A DNA stretch of 64,000 nucleotides from Paraglaciecola algarum (lineage in GTDB: Bacteria > Pseudomonadota > Gammaproteobacteria > Enterobacterales > Alteromonadaceae): positions 186,001-250,000 of the forward strand of contig NZ_JAKGAS010000002.1 of the NCBI RefSeq assembly GCF_021532655.1, read 5' to 3'. Made by a program: the position numbers and the translations under genes. The notes beneath the pieces are model-generated. The model did no database searches, was not told the origin of the DNA, and saw only the letters and a program-made list of their open reading frames with translations. Positions 30,968 to 41,739 of this stretch are shown piece after piece; position 1 is the stretch's first letter; every line of letters starts with the position of its first letter.

Positions 30968-32293
30968 TTAATCACCAGCAACTTGCATACTTTCAATTAG
31001 CACTGAGCCAGTTTGTACACTGCCTCGTGTTTCTGGCACAGCGCCTATGGCGACAATATTCTTCAACATATCTTTTAAATTACCGGCTATGGTAATTTCA
31101 TGTACTGGATATTGGATTTCGCCATTTTCTACCCAAAACCCCGCTGCACCACGAGAATAATCGCCGGTGACTATATTCACACCTTGACCCATTAATTCGG
31201 TTACTAACAACCCTGTGCCTAATTTTTGCAACATGGCTTGATCTGATTCACCTGTATTTTTAATAAACCAGTTGTGGATCCCGCCAGCATGACCTGTGGT
31301 TTGCATCTTAAGTTTACGTGCAGAATAACTGGTTAATAAGTACTGATTTAATATACCGTCTGTGACTATTTCTCTGTCTTGGGTGATAACCCCTTCATGA
31401 TCAAACGGAGAGCTCGCCAAGCCTGACAAAATATGTGGTCGTTCAGAAATATCAAACCAATTAGGCAGCACTTGTTTACCTAAATGATCTAATAAAAATG
31501 AAGATTGACGATACAAACTGCCACCACTAATTGCATTAATAAAATGTCCAAATAATCCCGAGGCGACTTCTCTATGAAATAAAACCGGTACTTTACAGGT
31601 TTTGACTTTTTGCGCGCCTAATCTATCTAAGGTAAATTGGGCGGCATCTCGACCAATTTGTTCTGGGCTGTCTAACAATGTGGCGTTGCGATTAACTGAA
31701 TAGGCATAGTCTCGCTGCATATCACCGTCTTGTTCACCAATTACCACACAACTTAAACTGTAACGACTGCTATTGTATCCAGCGTTAAATCCGTGACTAT
31801 TGCCGTAAACTTTAGTGCCTATATTGGCATTATAAGAGGCTCCATCTGAGTTACTAATTCTAGGATCGACATTTAAAGCACTGGTTTCGGCGGCAATAAC
31901 TTGCTTAATGGCTAATTCAGTATCAAGTTCGATCGGGTGGTAAAGAGCTAAATCAGGGTAGTCATATGCCATGAGAGATTTATCAGCTAAGCCAGAACAA
32001 TCATCTTCACTGGTGTATTTAGCGATTTCGATGGCTTTTTCAACAGTTAACTTTAAGGCCGCTGGTGATAAGTCGGCGGTAGATGCGCTACCTTTTTTCT
32101 TGCCATGGTAAACAGTAATACCTAATCCACCATCATTGGTAAATTCTACGGTTTCGACTTCTTTCAAGCGAGAGGATACAGCTATGCCTTGTACTTTAGA
32201 CATGCTGGCTTCCGCTTGTGTCGCGCCTTTTTGTTTAGCTAGTGTTAATACGTCTTCTACTATGTTTTGAATTTCAGATAATTGTTGCTGCAT
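30968..32293 (-). CDS. pmbA: TldE/PmbA subunit of the TldD-TldE metalloprotease
   Basis: A 441-residue partner of TldD. The heterodimer degrades and matures small peptides (microcin B17 and CcdA in E. coli) in the cytosol; TldE lacks the zinc-binding motif. Seen: the TldD/PmbA N-terminal fold (AEASMSKVQGIAVSSRLKEVETVEF), GLGITVYHGKKKGSASTADL, VLFHREVASGLFGHFINAIS, TSYSARKLKMQTTGHAGGIHN and GDYSRGAAGFWVENGEI. The ATG at 32293 has AAGG five bases upstream, and the next in-frame ATG at 32314 has none. Divergent from darP. tldD lies 3.2 kb away. Confidence 0.95.
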   Translation of the reverse strand: MQQQLSEIQNIVEDVLTLAKQKGATQAEASMSKVQGIAVSSRLKEVETVEFTNDGGLGITVYHGKKKGSASTADLSPAALKLTVEKAIEIAKYTSEDDCSGLADKSLMAYDYPDLALYHPIELDTELAIKQVIAAETSALNVDPRISNSDGASYNANIGTKVYGNSHGFNAGYNSSRYSLSCVVIGEQDGDMQRDYAYSVNRNATLLDSPEQIGRDAAQFTLDRLGAQKVKTCKVPVLFHREVASGLFGHFINAISGGSLYRQSSFLLDHLGKQVLPNWFDISERPHILSGLASSPFDHEGVITQDREIVTDGILNQYLLTSYSARKLKMQTTGHAGGIHNWFIKNTGESDQAMLQKLGTGLLVTELMGQGVNIVTGDYSRGAAGFWVENGEIQYPVHEITIAGNLKDMLKNIVAIGAVPETRGSVQTGSVLIESMQVAGD

Positions 32294-32412
32294 AAATCCT
32301 TCGTGTTCTAACACTTGTTGGAGCCCAGAATCGTGCTTTGGCCAAATGTGTATAGTTTATTGATGCTTTCAAGGTTACAATCTTGTATTAGTGTATCACT
32401 AAAGATAATGAC

Positions 32413-32952
32413 ATGGTTGATCCAAGAAAAAACATTGATGTGGAAGAAGACTTCGACATAGAAGAAGACACAGAATTCCTGAGTAAAACTCAAATAAAAG
32501 CCCAAGCCAATGAACTACAAAAATTGGGTACTTCCTTGGTAGATTTAGGCGCGTCTGAATTGGCAAAAATACCGTTAGATGCTGAGTTACTCGATGCGGT
32601 AATGCTGGCAAGACGAATTCTACGTAAAAAAGAAGGTTATAGGCGCCAGTTGCAATTGATTGGTAAATTAATGCGTAGCAGAGACGTAGTGCCAATTGAA
32701 CAAGCTCTATTAAACATTAAATCTGCCCATAAAAAAGCTAATAATGCATTTCATAGAATTGAAGAGTTACGAGATGAGATGATTGCTCAAGGTGATCAAA
32801 AAATCGAAGACACCTTAGTTGAAGAGCCATTGTTAGATAGGCAAAAACTTCGCCAACTAGTACGTCAGGCCAAAAAACAACAAGCAGAAAATAAGCCGCC
32901 TAAAGCCTCACGAGAGTTATTTAAATATTTGAAAGAAGTTATTATTGGATAA
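32413..32952 (+). CDS. darP: Ribosome-associated protein DarP (YjgA, DUF615)
   Basis: A 179-residue acidic-then-basic protein of the YjgA/DUF615 family. It acts in late 50S subunit assembly in E. coli. Seen: the start of acidic residues followed by SKTQIKAQANELQKLGTSLVDL, ELLDAVMLARRILRKKEGYRRQ, LQLIGKLMRSRDVVPIEQAL, and the basic tail RQLVRQAKKQQAENKPPKASRELFKYLKE. It faces pmbA across a 119-bp divergent gap, as in E. coli. The next gene begins only 5 bases after its stop. Confidence 0.95.
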   Translation: MVDPRKNIDVEEDFDIEEDTEFLSKTQIKAQANELQKLGTSLVDLGASELAKIPLDAELLDAVMLARRILRKKEGYRRQLQLIGKLMRSRDVVPIEQALLNIKSAHKKANNAFHRIEELRDEMIAQGDQKIEDTLVEEPLLDRQKLRQLVRQAKKQQAENKPPKASRELFKYLKEVIIG

Positions 32953-32957
32953 TTAAC

Positions 32958-35405
32958 ATGCAGCTGACTAATACCTCATTTTCTTCATTGTTATTTGTTA
33001 TTCTTTTTTTAGTGAGTTGTGGCGGTGGAGTATCGGGAGAAAATGGATCCGATCCTTTTGGAAATGGTGGTAATACTGATAGTGAAATACTCAATTACAC
33101 CCTGACTTTGGAAACTTTTGATGAGCAATGTTTAACTACAGTACAGAGCTATATCGCCGGACAAAATGTCTGCATACAAGCCAGCCTATTGTTAGACGGC
33201 ACCCCAGTGTCAGGGGAAATCATTACCTTTAACAGCGCATTAGGTTCTCTATCAACTGCAAGTAAATTGACAAACGCACAAGGCATAGCTCAAATTACTC
33301 TTATTGGTGAAAGTACAGAAGTAGGTGCAGCCGTTTTAAGTGCAAGTTTTGGTGAGCTAAGTGTAGAGCAAAATTATGAATACCTAAGCAACAGTTCTGC
33401 TTTAGAATCAATAGCAATAATTCAAATTGGTATGTTAAATAACGGTGAAGCCGTCAACCGTTTTCAAGCAGAAACCGAAGTTCAATTGCAAACTCAAGTT
33501 GTTGATATAAACCAATCTCCCCTTTCTGGTGTGGTTGTTACCTTCAACGCTCAACGAGGCACCTTAAATACCGATTCAGCATTAACTGATGCCCATGGTA
33601 TTGCCCAAGTCACGCTATCAGCTGCAAACGAAGATATCGGTGCTGCTGTCGCCACTGCATCAGCCATGGTAAATGATATCGATTTAGCCAGTTCGTTGAA
33701 TTATGAAGTACAAGCCGCGGGTGCAATTAGCGAGCAAGTGATCCGCTTAGGACACTTCGATGACAATGGTGCATTTATTGAAAATCAACTTGGGGTTAGT
33801 GCCAGTGCGCTAGATACTGCAAGCAATGTAGAAATTAGCGCAGGCGGAACTTTAGGTTTAACCATTGCGTTAGTCGATGAAAATGATCAACGTATTCTAA
33901 CTCAAACTCCAGTCACCTTTACCTCTAACTGTGTAGCGGATGGTTTTGCCAATATAGACACCGTTGTTAATTCTATAAATGGCGTTGCAAATGCAACATT
34001 TGAAGATTTAAGTTGTGCAGGTGGTAATGGCAACATAGATGTCATAGTTGCATCAGTGGTCGTTAATAATGCCACCTTGAGTGTATCTCAAACTATCAAT
34101 ATTCAAGCTGAGTCTATCGGTTCGCTGTCTTTTGTATCGGCTGAACCAAGCACTTTAGTTTTGCGTGGTACAGGCGGTCAAAATAGCTTTTCTGTATCTA
34201 CGTTGATATTCCAAGTTAACGGAGCCTTGGGTAATCCATTAGCTCAACAAGAAGTTTCCTTTGGCCTTAATACACAAACTGGTGGTCTTCACCTTTCTTC
34301 TGAATCAGGTTTCACCAACTCGCAGGGGCAAGTAAGTACAAGAGTTACTGCCGGTAACGTTCCTACTTCGGTGCGAGTCACGGCTAAAGCCCAAACAGAG
34401 TCAGGTAGTACTATTATTACTCAATCAGATTTATTGTCTGTCAATACTGGGTTACCTGATCAAAATAGTATTACGCTTTCAGCAGACAATTTGAACCCAG
34501 AAGCTTTTAACATCAATGAACAACAGGTCAATTTAGTGGCAAGGTTATCGGATACCTTTAACAATCCAGTTCCAGATGGAACGACAATTAATTTTACGGC
34601 AGAGGGCGGTTCAATAGATGGTAGTTGTAATACTATTGCAGGTGCTTGTTCTGTAACTTGGACCAGTGCGCAACCTACGGTTCCCGATCACCGAATTACC
34701 ATATTAGCTACTGCTATCGGCCATGAAACTTTATTTGATGGCAATGGAAACAATATTTATGATGATACTGATGGAATAGGATTTAACGACAGTACTGATA
34801 ACGGTTTATCGACTAGTTTATATGGCAACACAGGCTTCGTTGATATTAGTGAAGCTTGGCGCGATGATGATGAAGATCGTGTAAAAGATTCTGGCGAAAT
34901 TTTCCTGGATTATAATGCTAACGGAGTCTTTGATGGGCCTGATACTCTGTTTAATGGACCACATTGTACAGGCAATAGTTGCGGTACAGGTGAAGCAAAT
35001 ACCATGCATGTTCGCCGAGCACTTATTTTAGTAACCTCAAGCTCTGAAGCTCAAATTGATATTACTAATAAGAGTAATGCAATTTTAGCCAGTAATTATC
35101 AAGATACAGTTTCAATTGCTAGCATTGAACGAGGAGAAGCTCGCTCATACACATTAGTATTTGCGGATACGGCACGTCAGCCTATTCCAAGTGGTTCTAA
35201 CATTGTTGTGTCATCTAGTGCTGGCTTATTATCTGGGCAAATAAACTTCGAGATGCAGAGTACAAATGTGAATTCTGAAGCGAGTGCGACCTTTATTTTA
35301 ACAAATAATCTAGTAGGCACATCTACTCAAGCTGCGGTCTCTGTCACTATTACCACGCCTAGCGGAATTGAATCTTCAGTTAGTATGCTAGTTCCACTAA
35401 ATTAG
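32958..35405 (+). CDS. Lipoprotein with bacterial Ig-like (Big_1 type) repeats
   Basis: An 815-residue exported protein. The signal peptide ends in LVSC, with lipidation at Cys21, and is followed by a glycine/asparagine linker. It then has about five immunoglobulin-like units of 95-110 residues of the Big_1/invasin type. Repeated motifs are GEIITFNSALGSLSTASKLTNAQGIAQITL, split here as GEIITFNSALG and LTNAQGIAQITL, and VVVTFNAQRGTLN with LTDAHGIAQVTL. Near residues 590-670 there is an Asp/Asn-rich stretch (NGNNIYDDTDG, DYNANGVFDGPDT) likely to bind calcium. A surface or adhesive role is inferred. It follows darP by 5 bases with little room for a promoter, though its function is unrelated. Confidence 0.82.
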   Translation: MQLTNTSFSSLLFVILFLVSCGGGVSGENGSDPFGNGGNTDSEILNYTLTLETFDEQCLTTVQSYIAGQNVCIQASLLLDGTPVSGEIITFNSALGSLSTASKLTNAQGIAQITLIGESTEVGAAVLSASFGELSVEQNYEYLSNSSALESIAIIQIGMLNNGEAVNRFQAETEVQLQTQVVDINQSPLSGVVVTFNAQRGTLNTDSALTDAHGIAQVTLSAANEDIGAAVATASAMVNDIDLASSLNYEVQAAGAISEQVIRLGHFDDNGAFIENQLGVSASALDTASNVEISAGGTLGLTIALVDENDQRILTQTPVTFTSNCVADGFANIDTVVNSINGVANATFEDLSCAGGNGNIDVIVASVVVNNATLSVSQTINIQAESIGSLSFVSAEPSTLVLRGTGGQNSFSVSTLIFQVNGALGNPLAQQEVSFGLNTQTGGLHLSSESGFTNSQGQVSTRVTAGNVPTSVRVTAKAQTESGSTIITQSDLLSVNTGLPDQNSITLSADNLNPEAFNINEQQVNLVARLSDTFNNPVPDGTTINFTAEGGSIDGSCNTIAGACSVTWTSAQPTVPDHRITILATAIGHETLFDGNGNNIYDDTDGIGFNDSTDNGLSTSLYGNTGFVDISEAWRDDDEDRVKDSGEIFLDYNANGVFDGPDTLFNGPHCTGNSCGTGEANTMHVRRALILVTSSSEAQIDITNKSNAILASNYQDTVSIASIERGEARSYTLVFADTARQPIPSGSNIVVSSSAGLLSGQINFEMQSTNVNSEASATFILTNNLVGTSTQAAVSVTITTPSGIESSVSMLVPLN

Positions 35406-35448
35406 TTTTTGCAAAATGATATATAACAGTGAGTTGATGAAAAAATAG

Positions 35449-35474
35449 CCCAGTAAACCAATTGGCTCACTGGG
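35449..35474 (-). terminator. Rho-independent terminator of tldD
   Basis: Read on the minus strand: CCCAGT, then a near-complete stem through GCCAATTGG, then ACTGGG, followed at once by TATTTTTTC. It lies 37 bases past the tldD stop and closes the mre-to-tldD cluster. On the plus strand the stem could also stop the Ig-repeat gene. Confidence 0.85.
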
Positions 35475-35510
35475 GTTTAATACATACCTAAGTTTAAGCT
35501 TAGTCTCAAA

Positions 35511-36953
35511 TTAAGCTGTTCCACCTACGGTTAACTCATCTACTTTAAGGGTGGGTTGGCCTACGCCCACCGGTACACTTTGTCCATCTTTACCGCACAC
35601 TCCAACTCCATTATCTAAAGCCAAGTCGTTGCCTATCATGGATATTTTTTGCATGGCTTCAGGACCATTACCAATTAAAGTGGCACCTTTGATTGGCGCA
35701 GTAATTTTGCCTTTTTCGATTAAATAAGCTTCTGATGTAGAGAATACAAATTTACCTGAAGTGATATCAACTTGTCCGCCACCAAAATTAGGCGCATAAA
35801 TGCCTTTGTCAATTGAAGCAATAATTTCTTCTGGTTCGTATTCTCCACCTAACATATAGGTGTTGGTCATACGGGGCATAGGCAAGTGAGCATATGACTC
35901 TCGTCGACCATTTCCAGTGGCTGCAACGCCCATCAAACGCGCATTCATTTTGTCCTGCATGTAACCTTTTAATACGCCATCTTCAATCAGCACATTATAT
36001 TGAGTTGGGGTACCTTCGTCGTCCACACTCAATGAGCCGCGTCTATTGGCTAGTGTGCCATCATCTACCACTGTACATCCTTTGGCAGCCACTTGTTCGC
36101 CGATACGGCCACTGAAGGTAGAGGCGCCTTTACGGTTAAAGTCGCCTTCTAAACCATGGCCTACGGCTTCGTGTAATAATACGCCAGGCCAACCGCTACC
36201 TAAAACAACCGGCATTTGTCCGGCTGGAGCTGGAATAGCTTGCATATTAATCCGTGCCATATGGATCGCTTCATCAGCTATTTGTTGATAACGAGGGCTA
36301 CCATCGTCTTGAGCCTTAAAATAATCGTATGCATAACGGCCTCCGGCCCCAGAACTGCCTCTTTCTCGACGTCCATCTTGTTCCATCAGCACTGAGCAAT
36401 TAAGCCTAATCAATGGACGTACGTCGGTACAAAAAGTACCGTCAGTGGCGGCAATCAGTATTTCTTCATAAACACCACTGATACTGATGATAACTTGAGT
36501 TAAAGCGGGTTCTTGTTTACGTATGTATTCATCAACTAAACGCAATAGGGCTATTTTTTCTTGATCTTGCATAGCTAAGATTGGGTTGTCCGAAGAGTAG
36601 CGGCTATGAGCGGTGCTAGCTTGTAGTGGCGTGATTTTATGTTTGCCGCCAGCCGCAGAAATACTACGAGAAGCTTTAGCTGCCTTTATTAATGCATCGG
36701 GAGAAATGTCGTCGGAATAGGCGAAACCTGTTTTTTCACCATTTACTGCTCGAACACCTACCCCTCGCTCAATGTTATAGCTACCTTCTTTGATAATGCC
36801 GTCTTCTAATACCCAAGTTTCATGTTGGCTAGATTGAAAATATAAATCAGCGTAATCGGTGTCGTGGGCATAAATGCTTTCTAATGCTGACTCTAAAGTT
36901 GAACGACTAAGATCAGACGCGGTCAGTAAATTTTCTTCTACCAAGTTAGACAA
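35511..36953 (-). CDS. tldD: TldD, catalytic subunit of the TldD-TldE metalloprotease
   Basis: A 480-residue zinc protease subunit, the same length as E. coli TldD. The zinc motif [11 protein letters not shown] (HExxxH) lies near residue 260. Other family motifs: [75 protein letters not shown], and [20 protein letters not shown] at the C-terminus. It works with PmbA/TldE, also encoded in this window. The start overlaps the end of the nitrilase gene by 8 bases, and a strong terminator follows. Confidence 0.97.
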   Translation of the reverse strand: MSNLVEENLLTASDLSRSTLESALESIYAHDTDYADLYFQSSQHETWVLEDGIIKEGSYNIERGVGVRAVNGEKTGFAYSDDISPDALIKAAKASRSISAAGGKHKITPLQASTAHSRYSSDNPILAMQDQEKIALLRLVDEYIRKQEPALTQVIISISGVYEEILIAATDGTFCTDVRPLIRLNCSVLMEQDGRRERGSSGAGGRYAYDYFKAQDDGSPRYQQIADEAIHMARINMQAIPAPAGQMPVVLGSGWPGVLLHEAVGHGLEGDFNRKGASTFSGRIGEQVAAKGCTVVDDGTLANRRGSLSVDDEGTPTQYNVLIEDGVLKGYMQDKMNARLMGVAATGNGRRESYAHLPMPRMTNTYMLGGEYEPEEIIASIDKGIYAPNFGGGQVDITSGKFVFSTSEAYLIEKGKITAPIKGATLIGNGPEAMQKISMIGNDLALDNGVGVCGKDGQSVPVGVGQPTLKVDELTVGGTA

Positions 36954-37773
36954 GTTGACTCCTGAATTTGTTATGTTGATGAACAGGCATGTTAGCGCGA
37001 ATTTTGCTTATTAAGGCGTGGTCAATCTGAGTGCAAATGGTGCCTGTTTCTTGTGGCAACTCAGCTAAAGTTTGTCCCCATGGAGATATGATACATGAGT
37101 GACCGTATGTTTGCCGCTGATTTACATGTTTACCTGTTTGGTTAGCAGCCACTAAATAGCATTGATTTTCAATCGCCCTAGCATTTAATAAATGCTGCCA
37201 ATGGGCTTGGCCGGTTTTTTGAGTAAAGGCTGCAGGCAACGCCAATACGTCTAGTGGGGCAATCTGGCTCATAGCGGTAAACATAGCCGCGAATCGAATG
37301 TCGTAACAAACAGCCAGTCCCAAATTACCGAATGGTGTGTCTACTACGACCAACTTATTACCCGCTTGGGTATAACTAGATTCTAGATAAGTACCTGTAT
37401 TGTCGCTGATTTGTACATCAAATAAATGGATCTTTTGATACTCTTCAAGCGCTGCACCTTGGTTATTAAATAATAAGCAAGAAGCTGTATATTTATCAGG
37501 AATGTCGCACAATATTGGAAAACTGCCAGCGACTATCCACACATCATATTGTTTAGCTAATTCCGCAATGCGGTTTTGAACGGGGCCACTATTTTTATCT
37601 TCAGCCACTTGTAAAATTGTGTACTCATTGCCACCAAAACAAGCGAAACATTCTGGTAACACTACAAGACAAGGCCTTTGTGGTGGCAATTTTTGTAATT
37701 CTTGCTCGACAAATTGGAGGTTTTCAGTGACATCTGGTGTGGAAGTCATTTGAATGGCGACAATATTAGCCAT
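36946..37773 (-). CDS. Nitrilase-family carbon-nitrogen hydrolase
   Basis: A 275-residue hydrolase with the full Glu-Lys-Cys triad: Glu41 (VVLPECF), Lys114 ([11 protein letters not shown]) and Cys156 ([12 protein letters not shown]). These motifs match the Nit1/Nit2 branch, which includes deaminated-glutathione amidase, so a metabolite-repair role is likely; the exact amide substrate is not proven. The ATG at 37773 gives the standard start [11 protein letters not shown] and has AGGAG nearby; an ATG at 37815 would add 14 unrelated residues inside yhdP. It overlaps the yhdP stop and the tldD start by 8 bases each, so it is translationally coupled in the cluster. Confidence 0.92.
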   Translation of the reverse strand: MANIVAIQMTSTPDVTENLQFVEQELQKLPPQRPCLVVLPECFACFGGNEYTILQVAEDKNSGPVQNRIAELAKQYDVWIVAGSFPILCDIPDKYTASCLLFNNQGAALEEYQKIHLFDVQISDNTGTYLESSYTQAGNKLVVVDTPFGNLGLAVCYDIRFAAMFTAMSQIAPLDVLALPAAFTQKTGQAHWQHLLNARAIENQCYLVAANQTGKHVNQRQTYGHSCIISPWGQTLAELPQETGTICTQIDHALISKIRANMPVHQHNKFRSQLV

Positions 37774-40700
37774 TAATAGGCTCCTGTGCTGGAACCTGTA
37801 AGTTGACAGGTTCAATTAATTTACTATCTACTGGGAATAAATCAGGTTCACCTTGCGGCTCGGGAGTAGGCTTTGTTTTGGCTGGTAAGCTTATTTCTTT
37901 ACTGTCTCGGCCTAATTCTTTTAATTGTGGATCATCTAAGGTGCCGGTTAAGGAAAATTTAATATTAGAAATCACTTTTGCTGAGGTTAAAACTTGATCT
38001 ATGGCCAGTGCTGCTAATGCGGTAGCTGGGTTCACCATCCAGGCAACGATAACTGGCAAACTCGATGTTACTTTGGGGGCAAATTCAATTTGGTAATTTA
38101 ATTGTTGTGCTGTTAAGTCTGTGTATCCACGCATGGTTATTTCACCCGCCCCTCCGTCTACAATTGTGTCTTGGGTATCGGCTACGCCATTTTGAAGTTG
38201 AAAACTGCCGTCAATTTTGTTGTAAAAGAATCCCTTGGCAAATACGTCTCTAAAATCTAAGGTGAGTTTTCTAACTAAGGACTCTAAGCTTAGTAAACTA
38301 AAAATTCTTGAACCTTTATCGGTTACTTCGGTTAAGTACCCATCACTTAGACGCCAGTCAATTTGCCCGTTGAGTGATTCAAAATTAAACTCGTAGGGTG
38401 CTCGTTGCCAGCTAATATCAAAACTTGCTGCGGCTTCAGAGTCTTTTATACCTGAGTTAAAATTAAATCCTTTTAGAAATGCACCAAAATCAGTGCTAGA
38501 AAAGTCACCTTTTAATCGAGTGCTACTTTTATTTTTTACTAAGAACCAATCTCCCTCACCGTTAAATAAGCCGTAATCATTTTTTAATCTAATCTTGTTG
38601 ATACGCATGCCAGTGGCTGCTCTAGTTAAACTAAAATCTACTTTTCCGAGATCGTGATCTAAATAACGACAACGAGCGCATGAAAAGTTTATAGGCGGCA
38701 AGGAATCTAGATCTGCTGAAAATTGATTGTTATTTTCAGCTTTATTTTTTGGGGGGGCAGGTGTTTCGTCTGTTTGCCATTTTGCCAATTGAATAAAGTC
38801 AGCATTGATATTTACACCTTTGTTAAGCCACTCTTTGTATATGGCTATTTCCATTCTGGCTTGTTTAGCATTGATATCTAGCAACCAAGAGTCACTGGTA
38901 TTTTTTGCTACAACATCTAAGTCGGTTAATTTTTGCGAAGCGACAATTGCATTATCAGCGCTAATAAATATTCTTTTCGGCGCTTCTAATAATGGTTTCT
39001 TATCTTGAGAAGTAACACTTTCAGGTAAATCGCTAATTAAGCTATTGATGGTACGATACCATTGGCCAGTATCGATATTAGGTAACTTTGCTGAAACACT
39101 GAAACCCAGTCCCATACCGACTATATCTGAATCTCCTATTGCCAGATGGGCACGAGAAAACTGCATATCTTGATGAGGGAGATTACCATTAAATTCAATT
39201 TTATCGCCGAGTTTAATATTAATTGATGAAGCTTGTTGATTACCCTGAATAGTTGAGCTGAGATACATTAATTCTTGTGCTGTTTTGGCAAAAGGTGTTG
39301 GTAAATTAGAGGCTAAATTTTTTAACTCACTGTTGATTGCTGCTGAGTATATGTAACCATCCTTGATTAAAGTTAAGTCAACTTGGCCATCCCACTGACT
39401 ATGCCCATTTAAATAAGGTAGGAGGTTAGAGTAATAATCTTCAAGTAGAGGTGTTATTTGCCAATCTCCACTTAAATTTATCTTGGCTTGGTATCCTTGT
39501 TCCTGCTGGGCGCCATCGAATGATATCAATACAGGCTGTTTTAGTAACATGGCTTGCATATCACTAAACTTGACCAGGTCGTTATTAAATTCAGCAACGC
39601 CATTTGCTTGCTCTAGGCTTATATCAAGACTTGGAATCTTGACTTGGTTACTAGACAAGTAGGCTTTGCCTTTAGCAACCACCTGATTACCCGAAAGTGG
39701 AATATGTAAATTTAGCTCAGTTTCTATTGGCCCACTAATTTGTACCTGTTGTAAAGTGTGACCTAAGGTATCAGCCAAATTAGATTCTAACATTAGGTCT
39801 GTGACCTCTTGTCCTAATGCTTTAGCTTTTGCATCTATATTTAAAATGGCATTGTTTGCTAATTTAGGAATTTTCGCTGACATGTTTATTAGGTCTACGT
39901 CTAATAATTTTCCTTGTTGACTTGTCATATACAGACTTTGATTTTCAAACAATAAATCAATGTCTAGTTCGGTGAGTGCTGGCCACTGAGGAGCAAATTT
40001 TAACTGGCCTTGTTTAATCTTGACATTGGCTTGAAATACTCCCTGATTTTGAGCAAATGGAAAGGCATTTAGTTTTCCATGCCATAACAGATTGGCCGCT
40101 GATATTTGGCCACCAAGCAATGACTCAATTAGATAAGCCCGTGTTTGTTCACCCATTAAATTTGTAGGATATAAGTTATCTAAGCTGGCCACATCCAACT
40201 TTTCAATTTTTGCACTGAAAGTGAGGTATTGATCTTGGCTATCATAAAATAAGTGTGGGGAAAAAGTGAGTGGGTCGCTTTTAAACAGGGCATTGTCAGT
40301 GGTAACTGTGAAGTTTTTATCTGAGCTACTTAGGTATAAATCAGTAAAGAATCTCTGGTATGGGATGTCTTCAGGTAATATTTGGTTTATGGATAAGATG
40401 CCGGCTTTGCTTTTTAAAGACAATAAGCCATTGTCTTTATGCCAATTTATTTCAGCATCAATACCTTGCATGCCAGGTAAATAAGACGTTTGCTGCCAGC
40501 CTATATCCGAGATGGTTGCATTTATTGTGATTTCACCTGACTCGTTACGATTCAGCAACAAAGATGTTAGCTCTGCTTCAGGTTGTAGCGCGCTAATGCT
40601 TGCCAAGTTTTGTTGATTTAATACTAATGGTAACAAGTCTATAAGTGGCGATAGCTTGATTTTTTTATCCTGTTGTAACAGCAAGTCACCTGATTTTGAT

Positions 40701-41695
40701 ATTTTAGCCAACCAATCACTGTTGATTACCCTATCGTTAATTTGTAAATTCAAGTTATCTAAGTTAAAGAGCCAGTCTTGTTGTTTAGGGCTAGCACTAA
40801 TTTGGCCATCTATAATTTCTGCTTTTATTTCACCATTTTTGTCGCCATTTCGGGTATTCCAAGCAAAACGACTGTTGGATAAATCGAGTTGAACTGAATC
40901 TACTTTGTTGTTTCCAATTGCAGCCCACATCACAAAACTACCACGACTTTCCACTAGTTCATGGGAGGTAACTAACCATTGTTCGACCCATGGGGACAAA
41001 TCAACCTCTTCACCCTTAGCGTAAAAAGTACCATTTAAAGTTTGTAAATCACCATGCAAATCTAAAATAAATGAAGATGAGTTTTTGGCTATTTCTTCGA
41101 TTTGTAATTGACCCACACCTTGGTGATGTTGGTCTTTGTTAACCCAAGATACTTGGTCAATCAGTACCACTTGCTGGTCTTGGGGGGTGTTCAAAATAAT
41201 TTTACTGTCACTAATCGAAAACAACTGCAATTGTTGTAAAAACAGTTTTTCAAGTGCTTCAACGATTGGATATTCTGACTCATCTTGTCCTAGAGAGGTT
41301 AACTCCAGTGTCAGCTCTAATCCTTCTAGGTCAAACTTATTGGCTTGAATTTGTTTAGCCAAGACAGATTGCCAAAAATCTACTTCAATTGAGGTTTCAT
41401 TGATTTTTAGTTTTACTGGAGATGAACCTGTTTGAGCTAATTCTAAATCTTCTAATACTATTGCCGGCCCTACCCCTTGCCATTTAGCTGTGATAGTACC
41501 GATATAAATATCTGCCCCAACTTGTTGCGACAACCATTGTTCTAAATAGTGTTTTTGATCATTCATGTAAGGCAGAGAATAACGCACTACACTCAGAGCA
41601 ACGGCGATCACAACTAAACTCAGGGCAATAAATGTCCAGAGCTTTTTGACCACATAGGCGACATAAAATGACGCTGACTTTGACTCTTTTTTCAC
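37766..41695 (-). CDS. yhdP: YhdP family AsmA-like envelope protein (inner-to-outer membrane lipid transport)
   Basis: A 1309-residue protein (E. coli YhdP 1266). It has an N-terminal TM anchor (WTFIALSLVVIAVALSVVRY) and a very long periplasmic region of alternating beta strands, expected to form the bridge-like groove of AsmA/TamB proteins. Its C-terminal AsmA2-like domain includes DGYLTEVTDKGSRIFSLLSLE, KLTLDFRDVFAKGFFYNKID and GGAGEITMRGYTDL. YhdP with TamB and YdbH carries phospholipids to the outer membrane in E. coli. The tail is proline-rich. It keeps the conserved position between rng and tldD, with a nitrilase gene inserted after it. Confidence 0.93.
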   Translation of the reverse strand: MKKESKSASFYVAYVVKKLWTFIALSLVVIAVALSVVRYSLPYMNDQKHYLEQWLSQQVGADIYIGTITAKWQGVGPAIVLEDLELAQTGSSPVKLKINETSIEVDFWQSVLAKQIQANKFDLEGLELTLELTSLGQDESEYPIVEALEKLFLQQLQLFSISDSKIILNTPQDQQVVLIDQVSWVNKDQHHQGVGQLQIEEIAKNSSSFILDLHGDLQTLNGTFYAKGEEVDLSPWVEQWLVTSHELVESRGSFVMWAAIGNNKVDSVQLDLSNSRFAWNTRNGDKNGEIKAEIIDGQISASPKQQDWLFNLDNLNLQINDRVINSDWLAKISKSGDLLLQQDKKIKLSPLIDLLPLVLNQQNLASISALQPEAELTSLLLNRNESGEITINATISDIGWQQTSYLPGMQGIDAEINWHKDNGLLSLKSKAGILSINQILPEDIPYQRFFTDLYLSSSDKNFTVTTDNALFKSDPLTFSPHLFYDSQDQYLTFSAKIEKLDVASLDNLYPTNLMGEQTRAYLIESLLGGQISAANLLWHGKLNAFPFAQNQGVFQANVKIKQGQLKFAPQWPALTELDIDLLFENQSLYMTSQQGKLLDVDLINMSAKIPKLANNAILNIDAKAKALGQEVTDLMLESNLADTLGHTLQQVQISGPIETELNLHIPLSGNQVVAKGKAYLSSNQVKIPSLDISLEQANGVAEFNNDLVKFSDMQAMLLKQPVLISFDGAQQEQGYQAKINLSGDWQITPLLEDYYSNLLPYLNGHSQWDGQVDLTLIKDGYIYSAAINSELKNLASNLPTPFAKTAQELMYLSSTIQGNQQASSINIKLGDKIEFNGNLPHQDMQFSRAHLAIGDSDIVGMGLGFSVSAKLPNIDTGQWYRTINSLISDLPESVTSQDKKPLLEAPKRIFISADNAIVASQKLTDLDVVAKNTSDSWLLDINAKQARMEIAIYKEWLNKGVNINADFIQLAKWQTDETPAPPKNKAENNNQFSADLDSLPPINFSCARCRYLDHDLGKVDFSLTRAATGMRINKIRLKNDYGLFNGEGDWFLVKNKSSTRLKGDFSSTDFGAFLKGFNFNSGIKDSEAAASFDISWQRAPYEFNFESLNGQIDWRLSDGYLTEVTDKGSRIFSLLSLESLVRKLTLDFRDVFAKGFFYNKIDGSFQLQNGVADTQDTIVDGGAGEITMRGYTDLTAQQLNYQIEFAPKVTSSLPVIVAWMVNPATALAALAIDQVLTSAKVISNIKFSLTGTLDDPQLKELGRDSKEISLPAKTKPTPEPQGEPDLFPVDSKLIEPVNLQVPAQEPING

Positions 41696-41739
41696 GTTTT
41701 CTTCTACTTTTTATATAAATCGAATGATCTACATCACTG

